NCBI GenBank assembly: GCA_041905785.1 | Contig: JAYRKJ010000002.1 | Coordinates: 248,001-312,000 of the forward strand | Direction: 5' to 3' | Source of the DNA: Roseateles_B sp041905785 | GTDB taxonomy: Bacteria; Pseudomonadota; Gammaproteobacteria; Burkholderiales; Burkholderiaceae_C | Length of the DNA: 64,000 nt | In this document: in pieces, positions 40,019 through 48,489 of the stretch | Layout of the letters: every line of letters begins with the position of its first letter | How positions within the stretch are numbered: the first letter of the stretch is position 1 | Position numbers and translations under genes: made by a program | The notes under the pieces: model-generated | Seen by the model: only the letters and a program-made list of their open reading frames with translations | The model's database searches: none | What the model was told of the DNA's origin: nothing

Positions 40019-40720
40019 TCAGGAAGCGTGATCAGGACGGGCGTCGGGAACGAGCGCCAGCACGCCGCGCAGCGAGCTGGCCTCGTGATGCGGCGGCGGG
40101 CCCAGCTGCTCGCGCGGCTGGCCCTGGCGGTTCACCCACAGCGTGGTGTAGCCATACCAGGTGGCGCCCAGGGCGTCCCAGGCATTGCTGGAGACGAAGA
40201 GGATGTCGCGCGCCGGCAGGCCCAGTGCGGCAGGGCCCAGGGCATAGGCGGCGGGATCGGTCTTGTAGCGGCGGGTCTCGTGCACGCTGAGCACCGGGTC
40301 CAGCCAGGCGGCGAGGCCGGCGCTTTGCACAGCGATCTGCAGCATGCCCGGGTCGCCATTGCTGAGGATGCCGGTGCGTATGCCACGGTCCCGCAGCTGC
40401 TGCAGCACCTCGCGGTTCTCGGGGAAGGCGCTGAGGTGGCGGTATTCGTTCATCAGTCGCTCTTCGCCCGCGGGGCCGGGCGTGAGCTTCAGGCTGAGGC
40501 AGGCATGGCGCAGCGCGGCGCGGGTGAGCTCCCAGAAAGGCTGGTACTGGCCGCTCATGGAGCACAGCCGGCTGTATTCGATCTGCTTGTCCCGCCAGCG
40601 CTGGGACAGAGCCTGCCCCTGCCCAGGGAAGAGCTGCTCGGCGGCCAGCACCACGCTGTGCACGTCGAACAGCGTGCCGTAGGCGTCGAAGAGCACGGCG
40701 TGGACGGTAGGCGCAGTCAT
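40019..40720 (-). CDS. Haloacid dehalogenase type II family protein
   Basis: A 233-residue HAD hydrolase. The nucleophile is the first Asp of LFDAYGTLFDVHSV; further L-2-haloacid dehalogenase-type residues are Arg in QRWRDKQIEYSRL, ILSNGDPGM, the Lys in RRYKTDPAAY, and VSSNAWDALGATWYGY with the Ser-Asn-Asp set. This combination is typical of (S)-2-haloacid dehalogenase rather than of HAD phosphatases. If so, it would yield 2-hydroxy acids; a link through glycolate to malate synthase downstream is plausible for chloroacetate-like substrates, but this is inference. A LysR gene is divergent, 209 nt away. Confidence 0.85.
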   Translation of the reverse strand: MTAPTVHAVLFDAYGTLFDVHSVVLAAEQLFPGQGQALSQRWRDKQIEYSRLCSMSGQYQPFWELTRAALRHACLSLKLTPGPAGEERLMNEYRHLSAFPENREVLQQLRDRGIRTGILSNGDPGMLQIAVQSAGLAAWLDPVLSVHETRRYKTDPAAYALGPAALGLPARDILFVSSNAWDALGATWYGYTTLWVNRQGQPREQLGPPPHHEASSLRGVLALVPDARPDHAS

Positions 40721-40829
40721 GCGCTCAATTTAGGGCCAAACGGCTGCCGGATTGCTGCGGCACACGCCAGGAGATTCATGACGAAAACGTAAAGATCCGT
40801 GGTGCAGTCCCGTTGATTCCACTTCAAGA

Positions 40830-40859
40830 AATCTCTTTTCACCGAATGAAATGGAGATT
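40830..40859. promoter_or_regulatory. Imperfect inverted repeat in divergent promoter region
   Basis: AATCTCTTTTCA (40830-40841) and TGAAATGGAGATT (40847-40859) form a near-perfect dyad with one extra base. It lies between the divergent haloacid-dehalogenase and LysR genes, 110 nt from the former start and 71 nt from the latter. That is the expected place for a LysR-type binding site controlling both. Confidence 0.4.
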
Positions 40860-40929
40860 GCAACCTTGCTTGGGTGTAAATCCAACAAACGCCTTCTGAT
40901 TGTGTCGATTCGAGCACCGCAGGCGCAGA

Positions 40930-41874
40930 ATGCCGTGCATGGACCGGCTCAAACAGATCGAATCCTTCGTCGCCGTGGCGACCAAGGGCAGCCTGACGGC
41001 CGCGGCGCAAGCCGAAGGCGTGGCGCCGGCGGTGATGGGGCGGCGCATCGATGCGCTGGAAGCGCGGCTGGGCGTCAAGCTGCTGCTGCGCACCACGCGC
41101 CGGCTCTCGCTGACCCATGAGGGCACGGCCTTCCTGGAGGATTGCCAGCGCCTGCTGGTGGATTTCGCCAACGCCGAGGCCAGTGTCAGCGCGGGCGGGG
41201 TCAAGGCCAGCGGCCATCTGCGCGTCACCGCGCCGGCGGGCTTCGGGCGTCGCCATGTGGCGCCCTTGGTGCCGGACTTCCTGGCCCAGCACCCGGACGT
41301 GTCGATCTCGCTGAACCTGTCCGACCGGGTCGTGGACATCGTGCACGAGGGCTTCGACTGCGCGGTGCGGGTCGGCGATCTGGCCGACTCCAGCCTGGTC
41401 AGCATGCGGCTGGCGGACAACCGCCGCCTGTGCGTGGGATCACCCGGCTACCTGAAGCGAGCGGGCATTCCGCAGCATCCGGACGAACTGTCCCGGCACG
41501 CCTGCCTGGTGCTGAGCTCGGACGCGAGCCAGTCGCGCGGCTGGGCCTTCACGGTGGACGGGCAGCTGCAGCACATCCGCCCGGTGGGACGCCTGGACTG
41601 CAGCGATGGGCAGGTGCTGCATGACTGGTGCCTGGCCGGCCTGGGCCTGGCCTGGCGCAGCACCTGGGAGGTGGAGTCCGACATCGCTGCCGGCCGGCTC
41701 GTCTCCGTGCTGGACGAGTTCGCCTCGCCACCCAACGGCATCTATGCCCTGATCCCCCAGCGCAAGCACCTGCCGCTGCGGGTGAGGCTGTGGATCGACT
41801 TCCTGAAACACCATTACGGCAGCGCGGAGTACTGGCAGCGCCAGGGCGCGGCGCCTGAGGCACACTGCGCCTGA
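40930..41874 (+). CDS. LysR-family transcriptional regulator
   Basis: A 314-residue regulator. The N-terminal helix-turn-helix is FVAVATKGSLTAAAQAEGVAPAVMGRRIDALEARLG, split into SLTAAAQAEG and APAVMGRRIDALE, followed by LLLRTTRRLSLTHEG. The C-terminal effector domain (about 95-300) has VTAPAGFGRRHVAPLVPDF and DCAVRVGDLADSSLVSMRL. It resembles the DsdC/AaeR-like LysR subgroup only in general terms. Divergent from the haloacid-dehalogenase/glcB pair, which is its likely target. ATG at 40930 follows AGG by 6 nt; ATG at 40939 is an alternative. Confidence 0.9.
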   Translation: MPCMDRLKQIESFVAVATKGSLTAAAQAEGVAPAVMGRRIDALEARLGVKLLLRTTRRLSLTHEGTAFLEDCQRLLVDFANAEASVSAGGVKASGHLRVTAPAGFGRRHVAPLVPDFLAQHPDVSISLNLSDRVVDIVHEGFDCAVRVGDLADSSLVSMRLADNRRLCVGSPGYLKRAGIPQHPDELSRHACLVLSSDASQSRGWAFTVDGQLQHIRPVGRLDCSDGQVLHDWCLAGLGLAWRSTWEVESDIAAGRLVSVLDEFASPPNGIYALIPQRKHLPLRVRLWIDFLKHHYGSAEYWQRQGAAPEAHCA

Positions 41875-41910
41875 TTTTGCGAGCCGGCATTGCCGAAGAG
41901 AGGGGCGTTC

Positions 41911-42366
41911 ATGGTGCTTGAGACCGGTCTGGCCATTTTTCACTGGCTGTCCATCCTGACGCTGGTGGTCTTCATCAGCAGCGAGGCCGCGCTGTGCCGC
42001 GTCGAATGGCTCAATGCCGCGGTGGTGAAGCGGCTGCAGCGGGTCGATTTGATCTATGGCATCGCGGCCGTCGCGGTGCTGGCCTCCGGCCTGGCGCGGG
42101 CCTTCCTGGGCGTCAAGGGCTCGGCCTGGTACTGGGGCCAGCCGCTGCTGCACGCCAAGCTGACCTTGTTCGTGATCGTGAGCGTGATGTCCATCAAGCC
42201 CACGCTGACCTTTCGCCGCTGGGGGCGCCAGCTGGCGGCCGAGGGACGCCTGCCCGAGGCCGCGGAGATTGCAGCCACGCGCCGCCTGGTGATGATTCAG
42301 GCGCACCTGATCCTGGTCTTCCCCATCCTGGGTGCCATGCTGGCGCGCGGCCTGCTGACGCGCTGA
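41911..42366 (+). CDS. DUF2214-type integral membrane protein
   Basis: A 151-residue inner-membrane protein with four hydrophobic segments (FHWLSILTLVVFISSE, YGIAAVAVLASGLARAF, LLHAKLTLFVIVSVMSI, MIQAHLILVFPILGAMLA). The Gly/Trp/Lys loops GVKGSAWYWGQPLLHAK and TLTFRRWGRQL match the DUF2214 family, whose function is unknown. It follows the LysR gene by 36 nt on the same strand. GAGAGGGG precedes the ATG. Confidence 0.8.
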   Translation: MVLETGLAIFHWLSILTLVVFISSEAALCRVEWLNAAVVKRLQRVDLIYGIAAVAVLASGLARAFLGVKGSAWYWGQPLLHAKLTLFVIVSVMSIKPTLTFRRWGRQLAAEGRLPEAAEIAATRRLVMIQAHLILVFPILGAMLARGLLTR

Positions 42367-42430
42367 GCGCGGCGCCGCATGGGGCGAGGCCCGCATCGAG
42401 CGGGCCTGGATCAGCGGCAGGGGCGGTCGA

Positions 42431-42814
42431 TCAGCCCTTGGCGGCGTCTGCCGCGCACTTCTTGACGAAGCTGTTCTTGGCGGCGCCGGCGAGCTTCTTT
42501 TCCGCTGCCTTGGCCTCGCAGGCGGCTGCCGGGTCGGGCTTGGCGTCGGCGGATGCAGCGCCACCGGCGGCATCGGCATTGCATTTCTTGAGGAAGCTGG
42601 TCTTGGCCGCGCCGGCCAGCTTCTTCTCGGCGGCCCGGGCATCGCAGCCGTTCGCGGCGCCAGCGTCAGCATTGCACTTCTTGAGGAAGCTGGTCTTGGC
42701 GGCACCGGCCAGCTTCTTTTCGGCGGCCTGCTCATCGCAGCTGGCGGCCTGGGCGCTGAAATGGGCGGCGCTCAGCATGAGACTGAGGGCCAGGAGGGAG
42801 AGGGACTTCTTCAT
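42431..42814 (-). CDS. PsiF-like protein with three tandem repeats
   Basis: A 127-residue exported protein. Signal peptide 1-22 (ending FSAQA). The mature part is three copies of a Cys-framed unit, C-x6-7-EKKLAGAAK-x-SF-[LV]-KKC-x-ADA, spaced by short Ala/Gly/Asp linkers. The unit resembles the PsiF repeat (phosphate-starvation-inducible protein of E. coli, which has two), so this one is longer. Each unit holds two Cys, probably a disulphide. The DNA coding for units 1 and 2 is nearly identical, a sign of recent repeat expansion. Function of PsiF proteins is unknown. ATG at 42814. Confidence 0.8.
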   Translation of the reverse strand: MKKSLSLLALSLMLSAAHFSAQAASCDEQAAEKKLAGAAKTSFLKKCNADAGAANGCDARAAEKKLAGAAKTSFLKKCNADAAGGAASADAKPDPAAACEAKAAEKKLAGAAKNSFVKKCAADAAKG

Positions 42815-42903
42815 GGTGGAACTGCCTTGGTGGTGGACAACAGGGGGGGACAGCGGGGGAGCACTGGCGGAAAACGGGGGCATTCTCGCGCGTCAGGCCA
42901 GGT

Positions 42904-42922
42904 GGGGTCAGGTCTTGCCTGG
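42904..42922. repeat. Short dispersed repeat, second copy
   Basis: GGGGTCAGGTCTTGCCTGG, identical over 19 nt to 11003-11021. It lies in the 157-nt gap between the PsiF-like gene start and the 3' end of the kinase gene, both minus strand. Here TGGGG follows, so the hairpin is weaker than in the first copy. Confidence 0.5.
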
Positions 42923-42971
42923 TGGGGCGGTGCAGACTCAATGCCTGAACCCGACGCGGGGTTGACCGCAC

Positions 42972-44372
42972 TCAGAGAATTCGGCGCGGATGGGCCAGGG
43001 CCTCATGCGCGGCATGCAGGCGGCGCACCAGAACCTGGATGAAGGCCCGGTCGAAGCGGTGCTGGCATTCGGGGCTCAGCAGGGCCAGGGACTCGGGCGT
43101 GAAGGAAATCGTGGTGCAGACCTGTGTCACGCGGATGTCGGTGCTGTGCCGGCGCAGCTCGGGATTGGGCGCCAGATAGGCCATCTCGCCCACCGAGGTG
43201 CCGGTGCCCAGCAGCGCGACCTGCTGGCCCTCGCGGAACACCTCGACCTCGCCCGCCGCGATGATGTGGAAGCTGTTGCCCTCCTGGCCCTTCTTGTAGA
43301 GCGCGTGGCCTTCCGGGTAGCGGCGCCACTTGGCGCGGTGCACCACCTCCCACAACTCCACATCGCCAAAGCCTTCGAAGAATTCCAGGCCGCGGGCCAG
43401 GTTGAAGCGTTCCGAGTCCTTGACCTCGTAGAGCCGGGCCAGCGGCACCAACTGTCTGGCCACCAGTTCGGACAGGGCGGCGGCGAAGCTGTCCCAGTCC
43501 GGATAGCGCTCGGCGGGGTGCTTGGCCAAAGCGCGCTGGATCACGGCGTCCAGCTCGGGCGTCACGCCGCCGCGCAGGTCCACCAGCGCCTGCGGCGGCT
43601 GATGGTAGATCTGGTGCATCAGCGCCATCTGGTTGGGCGCATCAAATGGCGGCCGGCCGGCCACGAGGTGGTAGAGCACGGCGCCCAGGGAGTAGATGTC
43701 GGCCTGGCAGCCCACGTCGCCGCCCTCGATCTGCTCCGGCGGCATATAGGCCAGCGAGCCGACGCGGTGGACCTGGGTCTGGTCGGCATTGAGGTTCAGC
43801 GCGCTGCCGAAATCGCTGACCTTGACGTCGGTCACCTGGCCCTGCGAATCCAGCACGGCCAGCAGGTTGGCGGGCTTGACGTCGCGGTGGATGACGCCCT
43901 GGCGGAACACATAGCCCAGGGCCATCGCGCATTTGAAGCCCAGCTCGACGATCTGGTCCAGCGGCAGCAGGCGGTCGCTGCGGCAAAAGCTCTTGAGCGT
44001 GACGCCGGGCACGTACTCCATCACGAGGAAGGGGGCGTCGGCATCGGGCACGGCGTCCAGGATCTGGACCACATTGGGATGCTGCAGCCGCCCGGCCAGC
44101 GCGGCCTCGGCGGCGAAGAAGCGGGAGCTGATCTGCCCCTCGGCCGAGTTGCGCTGTTCGCTGGCCCACGCACGCTGGCGCTTGATGGCGACCTCCTGGC
44201 CGCGGAATTCGTCCAGGGCCAGGAAGACATCGCTGGTGGCCCCTTCGCCCAGCTGGCGCAGCACCTTGTACTTGCCGATGTAGGCCGGCAGGTCGCGGGT
44301 GGAGACGGCGCCCAGGGCGTCGGCCCCGGCGGAGGGCAGAGAGATGGTATGGGGGCGGGAGTCCAGGCTCAT
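42972..44372 (-). CDS. Ser/Thr protein kinase with cyclic-nucleotide-binding-like domain
   Basis: A 466-residue cytoplasmic kinase. Kinase domain about 33-290: glycine loop LGEGATSDVFLA, Lys in VAIKRQRAW, catalytic GVIHRDVKPANLLAV, VSDFGSALN, activation-segment end GSLAYMPPEQIEGG and DIYSLGAVLYHL, all intact. Residues about 335-455 fold as a CRP-like sensor: FFEGFGDVELWEVV, YKKGQEGNSFHIIAAGEVEVFREGQQVALLGTG with the phosphate-cassette-like VGEMAYLAP. No DNA-binding domain follows. Start is the ATG at 44372. It is divergent from argS with 141 nt between starts. The substrate is unknown. Confidence 0.88.
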   Translation of the reverse strand: MSLDSRPHTISLPSAGADALGAVSTRDLPAYIGKYKVLRQLGEGATSDVFLALDEFRGQEVAIKRQRAWASEQRNSAEGQISSRFFAAEAALAGRLQHPNVVQILDAVPDADAPFLVMEYVPGVTLKSFCRSDRLLPLDQIVELGFKCAMALGYVFRQGVIHRDVKPANLLAVLDSQGQVTDVKVSDFGSALNLNADQTQVHRVGSLAYMPPEQIEGGDVGCQADIYSLGAVLYHLVAGRPPFDAPNQMALMHQIYHQPPQALVDLRGGVTPELDAVIQRALAKHPAERYPDWDSFAAALSELVARQLVPLARLYEVKDSERFNLARGLEFFEGFGDVELWEVVHRAKWRRYPEGHALYKKGQEGNSFHIIAAGEVEVFREGQQVALLGTGTSVGEMAYLAPNPELRRHSTDIRVTQVCTTISFTPESLALLSPECQHRFDRAFIQVLVRRLHAAHEALAHPRRIL

Positions 44373-44513
44373 GGCTGCTCGTATCCTGCCCCAGGGCTCC
44401 AGGCGAGGCAAGACCATGAACGGGCCGCAGCACGCATGCGCCACAGCTGTCCCGCGATGGCACAAGCGGCGCTTGCGAGGCCCGGGGGCGGGGCGTTTCG
44501 TAGAATCGCGGCC

Positions 44514-46214
44514 ATGATCCAAGCCAAGCAGGAACTGCTCGCCGCCCTGGGCGATGCCATCCACTCCATCAGCCCCGAGGCCACGCTCGCCCCGGCCTTC
44601 GAATCGCCCAAGCAGGCCAGCCACGGCGACTTCGCCTGCACCGCGGCCATGCAGCTGGCGCGCCCGCTCAAGAAGAACCCGCGCGAGCTGGCGCAGGCCC
44701 TGATCGAGGCGCTGCAGGCCAGGCCGGCCTTTCAGCGCTGGGTCGACGCGATGGAGATCGCCGGCCCGGGCTTCATCAACATCCGCCTGAAGGACGCGGC
44801 CAAGCAGGCCGTGGTGGCCGAGGTGCTGGCCGGCGCCGAGCGCTTCGGCATGCAGCCGTCCAATGGCCAGTCGGTGATGGTGGAGTTCGTCTCGGCCAAC
44901 CCCACCGGCCCCCTGCACGTGGGCCACGCCCGCCAGGCCGCCCTGGGCGACGCCCTGTGCAGTCTGTTCGCCACCCAGGGCTGGACGGTGACGCGCGAGT
45001 TCTACTACAACGACGCCGGCGTGCAGATCGCCACCCTGGCCGACTCCACCCAGAAGCGCCTGCAGGGCCTCAAGCCCGGCATGCCCGGTTGGCCCGAGGC
45101 CGCCTACAACGGTGACTACATCCAGGACATCGCCGACGACTTCGCTGCCAAGAAGACCGTCAAGGCCGATGACCGCGAGTTCACCGCCAGCGGCGACGTG
45201 AACGACCTGGACGGCATCCGCCAGTTCGCTGTGGCCTATCTGCGCCATGAGCAAGACCTGGACCTGCAGGCCTTCGGACTCAAGTTCGACAACTACTTCC
45301 TGGAGTCCAGCCTCTACACGTCCAACGCGGTCGAGACCACCGTGCAGCGCCTCATCGAGCAGGGCAAGACCTACGAGGAAGGCGGCGCGCTGTGGCTGCG
45401 CACCACCGAGTACGGGGACGACAAGGACCGGGTGATGCGCAAGTCCGAGGGGGGCTACACCTACTTCGTGCCCGATGTGGCCTACCACATCAACAAGTTC
45501 CAGCGCGGCTACACCAAGTGCATCAACGTCCAGGGCACCGACCACCACGGCACCATTGCCCGTGTGCGCGGTGGCCTGCAGGCGGCCAACGTGGGCATCC
45601 CCCAGGGCTTCCCGGACTATGTGCTGCACAAGATGGTCACCGTGATGAAGGGCGGCGAGGAGGTCAAGATCTCCAAGCGCGCCGGCTCCTACGTGACCCT
45701 GCGCGACCTGGTCGACTGGACCAGCCGCGACGCCGTACGCTTCTTCCTGATCAGCCGCAAGGCCGACACCGAGTTCACCTTCGACGTGGACCTGGCCCTG
45801 AAGCAGAACGACGAGAACCCGGTGTTCTACGTGCAGTATGCGCATGCGCGCATCTGCTCCGTGATCCGCAAGTGGGTGGAGCAGGGGGGCGACGAGGCCG
45901 CGCTGGCCCAGGCCGACCTCGGCCTGCTGACGGCGCCCACCGAGGCCGCCCTGATGCTCAAGCTGGCCGACTACCCGCGCATGCTCGGCAGCGCCGCGCA
46001 AGACCTGGCCCCGCACGACGTGGCCTTCTACCTGCGCGACCTCGCCGGCGCCTATCACAGCTACTACGCCGCCGAGCGGGTGCTGGACCAGGCCCCCGAG
46101 CTGACCCGCGCCCGCGTGGCCTTGCTGGCGGCCACCCGCCAGGTGATCCGCAACGCGCTGGCCGTGCTGGGGGTCGGCGCGCCGGAAGTCATGGCGCGCG
46201 AGGCCACCGCCTGA
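44514..46214 (+). CDS. argS: Arginyl-tRNA synthetase
   Basis: A 566-residue class I aminoacyl-tRNA synthetase charging tRNA-Arg. The HIGH-type motif is NPTGPLHVGHARQAALGD and the KMSKS-type motif reads KISKRAGSYVTL, as in many ArgRS. The N-terminal additional domain (AFESPKQASHGDFACTAAM) and the C-terminal anticodon-binding domain (YVQYAHARICSVIRKW, LLAATRQVIRNALAVLGV) are present. It starts the argS-SPOR-dsbA order common in Burkholderiales. Essential gene, complete here. Confidence 0.97.
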   Translation: MIQAKQELLAALGDAIHSISPEATLAPAFESPKQASHGDFACTAAMQLARPLKKNPRELAQALIEALQARPAFQRWVDAMEIAGPGFINIRLKDAAKQAVVAEVLAGAERFGMQPSNGQSVMVEFVSANPTGPLHVGHARQAALGDALCSLFATQGWTVTREFYYNDAGVQIATLADSTQKRLQGLKPGMPGWPEAAYNGDYIQDIADDFAAKKTVKADDREFTASGDVNDLDGIRQFAVAYLRHEQDLDLQAFGLKFDNYFLESSLYTSNAVETTVQRLIEQGKTYEEGGALWLRTTEYGDDKDRVMRKSEGGYTYFVPDVAYHINKFQRGYTKCINVQGTDHHGTIARVRGGLQAANVGIPQGFPDYVLHKMVTVMKGGEEVKISKRAGSYVTLRDLVDWTSRDAVRFFLISRKADTEFTFDVDLALKQNDENPVFYVQYAHARICSVIRKWVEQGGDEAALAQADLGLLTAPTEAALMLKLADYPRMLGSAAQDLAPHDVAFYLRDLAGAYHSYYAAERVLDQAPELTRARVALLAATRQVIRNALAVLGVGAPEVMAREATA

Positions 46215-46297
46215 GACGGTTGCGAAGTCGTCAGCGGCCCTAGAATCCGCCGCGTTGAAGGGTCGGTCCCGGTCGGGGCCGCGAGCATGGAGATGGC

Positions 46298-46996
46298 ATG
46301 AGCAAGGCTGAAGCTGGCAAGCAGCGCGGTGGATTTGTCCTGGGGCTGATCGTGGGCCTGCTGCTGGGCCTGGCCATCGCGCTGGGCGTGGCGCTCTACA
46401 TCACCAAGGTGCCCATCCCCTTCGTCAACAAGGTGCCGCAGCGCACGGCCGAGCAAGATGCCGAGGAAGCCGCGCGCAACAAGAACTGGGATCCCAACGC
46501 CCCGCTGGCGGGCAAGGCCGCGCGCAGCGCCAGCGGTGTGCTGAGCCCGGCGGCGCCCGCTTCCGCGGCGCAGGAGGCGACGCCGAAATCGGAGCCCAAG
46601 CCTGCCGAGAAGTCAGCCGAGAAGCCGGCGGACAAGGCGCTGGACAAGGCGGCCGACAAAGCCGCCGACAAGGGCGCAGACAAGGGCACCGACAAAGGCA
46701 CCGACAAGGTCATGGAGAAGGTCGCCGAAAAGGCGGCGGAGAAGGCTGCGGCCGACGCCGCCAGCCTCTATTTCGTCCAGGCGGGTGCCTTCCTGAAGCC
46801 GGAGGACGCCGAGGCCCAGCGGGCCAAGCTGGCCATGCTGGGTTTTGCGTCCAAGGTTTATGAAAAGGAACAGTCCGGCCGCACGGTCTATCGCGTGCGC
46901 ATCGGCCCCATCGACAGCCGGGACGAGGCCGAGGCCCAGCGCGGCAAGGTGGAGGCCGCAGGCATCGAGGCCAATCTGGCCCGCGTCCAGCGCTGA
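46298..46996 (+). CDS. SPOR-domain (FtsN-like) membrane protein
   Basis: A 232-residue bitopic membrane protein. TM about 13-35 (FVLGLIVGLLLGLAIALGVALY), a long Lys/Ala/Asp-rich periplasmic linker made of short KAADK-like repeats (about 70-150), and a C-terminal SPOR domain about 155-230 (YFVQAGAFLKPEDAEAQRAKL, split here only for length, and VYRVRIGPIDSRDEAEAQ). SPOR domains bind denuded peptidoglycan at the division septum. It lies between argS and dsbA, the standard place for this family in Betaproteobacteria, where it is often called FtsN-like. Confidence 0.88.
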   Translation: MSKAEAGKQRGGFVLGLIVGLLLGLAIALGVALYITKVPIPFVNKVPQRTAEQDAEEAARNKNWDPNAPLAGKAARSASGVLSPAAPASAAQEATPKSEPKPAEKSAEKPADKALDKAADKAADKGADKGTDKGTDKVMEKVAEKAAEKAAADAASLYFVQAGAFLKPEDAEAQRAKLAMLGFASKVYEKEQSGRTVYRVRIGPIDSRDEAEAQRGKVEAAGIEANLARVQR

Positions 46997-47026
46997 GTGC
47001 GCGCCCATCGATTACAGGAGAACGCC

Positions 47027-47692
47027 GTGAGCATCAACCGTCGTGAATTCGCCGCTGCGGCAGGCCTGGCCGCGCTGAACATGCCCTTGATCGCCCAGGC
47101 CCAGGGCGGACCTGTCGAAGGCCGGCACTACCAGAAGCTGCAGCAGCCCCTGCCAACCGCGCCCGGCAAGATCGAGGTGGTGGAGTTCTTCTGGTACGGC
47201 TGCCCGCACTGCTACGTCTTCGAGCCGGCCCTGTCGGCCTGGACGCAGCAGTTGCCGGCCGACGTGAGCTTCCGCAAGTCCCATGTGCTGTTCCGCCCGA
47301 ACATGCGGGTGCACCAGCGCACCTTCTTCGCGCTCGACGTCATGGGCAAGGAGGCCGAGGTGCGCGCCAAGATCTTCGATGCCATCCACCGCCAGGGCCA
47401 GCGTCTGGACGAGCTGGAGGCCATGGCCGTCTTCCTGGCCAAGTACGGTGTCGATGCCGCCAAGTTCAAGGACACCTTCGCATCCTTTGGCGTGAACAAC
47501 AAATGCAGCCAGGCCGACAAGCTGGCTGAGGCCTACCGCATCGATGGCGTGCCCGCGGTGGGCATTGCCGGGCGCTTCCTGACCTCGCCGGCCATGGCCA
47601 GTGCCGGCCTGCGCATCGACGAGGAGCAAAGCGGCCTGCGCGCCCTCGCCGTCATGGACTTCCTGGTCAAGCGCGCCCGCCAGGGCGGCTGA
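47027..47692 (+). CDS. dsbA: Thiol:disulfide interchange protein DsbA
   Basis: A 221-residue periplasmic thioredoxin-fold oxidase forming disulphides in exported proteins. Active site FFWYGCPHCYVFEP with C59 and C62, and cis-Pro loop GVPAVGIAG. The start is the GTG at 47027, 6 nt after CAGGAG, which gives a signal sequence of NRREFAAAAGLAALNMP type; the double Arg with F at +2 resembles a Tat motif but an ordinary Sec signal is also possible. DsbA normally needs DsbB, not seen here. DsbA substrates such as the Cys-rich exported proteins above would depend on it. Confidence 0.95.
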   Translation: MSINRREFAAAAGLAALNMPLIAQAQGGPVEGRHYQKLQQPLPTAPGKIEVVEFFWYGCPHCYVFEPALSAWTQQLPADVSFRKSHVLFRPNMRVHQRTFFALDVMGKEAEVRAKIFDAIHRQGQRLDELEAMAVFLAKYGVDAAKFKDTFASFGVNNKCSQADKLAEAYRIDGVPAVGIAGRFLTSPAMASAGLRIDEEQSGLRALAVMDFLVKRARQGG

Positions 47693-47847
47693 ACCCGCGT
47701 TTGTTCGCGCCAGGCCCTCGCCCGCGGGGGCCGGCGAGCAGCGCCCCGTGGCAGAATGGCCTGCAAGAACCGTGCCTTGCAGATGGCCTTCGCCACCGAC
47801 AGGGCTGCCTGGGGCGTTGAACCCCTGAACTTTCGTCTGAGCGCTGT

Positions 47848-48489
47848 ATGACTGTCACCGGCTTGCGAGCCTTCGCCCTGCTGTGCCTGCTCCTGTCGAC
47901 AGGCCTGATCGGCACGCCCCCGGCCTATGCGGCCCGGGACGATGCCAACAAGCCGCTGAACGTCAGCGCCGACCGGGGCGGGCGGCTGGACGTGGTCCGC
48001 CAGCGCAGCGAGCTGATCGGCAACGTCATCCTCAGCCGCGGCAGCATGCAGCTCAAGGCCGAGCGCATGGACATCCAGGAAGGGGCGGATGGCTTCTACC
48101 TGGCCTATGCCCAGGGTGAAACCGGCAAGCCGGTCAGCTTCCGCCAGGACCGCGATGTGGCGGGCGAGTCCATCCAGGGTTACGCCGATCAGCTGGAGTA
48201 CGACGGCCGCGCCGATACCGTGCGCTTCATCGGCAACGCCGTGGTGCGCCGCATGCGCGGCAGCGTGGTGGTGGACGAGGTCAGCGGGGCTGTCATCGTC
48301 TATGACAACCGCACCGAAGTCTTCGGCGTCGAGGGCGGGCAGGGCGCCCTGCAGCCCAACGGCCGCGTGCGTCTGGTGCTGAGCCCGCGGGGCAGCGCTT
48401 CGGCCGCGGCCGCGGCGTCCGCGGCATCGGCGCCGACCCTGCAATTGCAGCCCAGTCCCGGCCTGCAACCCCTGCGCAAGACGCCATGA
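47848..48489 (+). CDS. lptA: LPS transport periplasmic protein LptA
   Basis: A 213-residue periplasmic bridge carrying LPS from the inner to the outer membrane. Signal peptide 1-28 (ending PAYA), then the OstA/LptA beta-jellyroll repeats: NVSADRGGRLDVVRQRSELIGNV shortened here to LDVVRQRSELIGNVILSRG, MQLKAERMDI, YADQLEYDGRADTVRFIGNA and GAVIVYDNRTEVF. Its stop overlaps the lptB start (ATGA). The usual upstream lptC is absent; dsbA stands in its place. A low-complexity Ala/Ser tail (about 180-213) follows the domain. Confidence 0.92.
   Translation: MTVTGLRAFALLCLLLSTGLIGTPPAYAARDDANKPLNVSADRGGRLDVVRQRSELIGNVILSRGSMQLKAERMDIQEGADGFYLAYAQGETGKPVSFRQDRDVAGESIQGYADQLEYDGRADTVRFIGNAVVRRMRGSVVVDEVSGAVIVYDNRTEVFGVEGGQGALQPNGRVRLVLSPRGSASAAAAASAASAPTLQLQPSPGLQPLRKTP

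Noticed and set aside
47693..47847. Remnant of lptC between dsbA and lptA
   Set aside because: I found no frame or residue pattern of LptC in these 155 nt.
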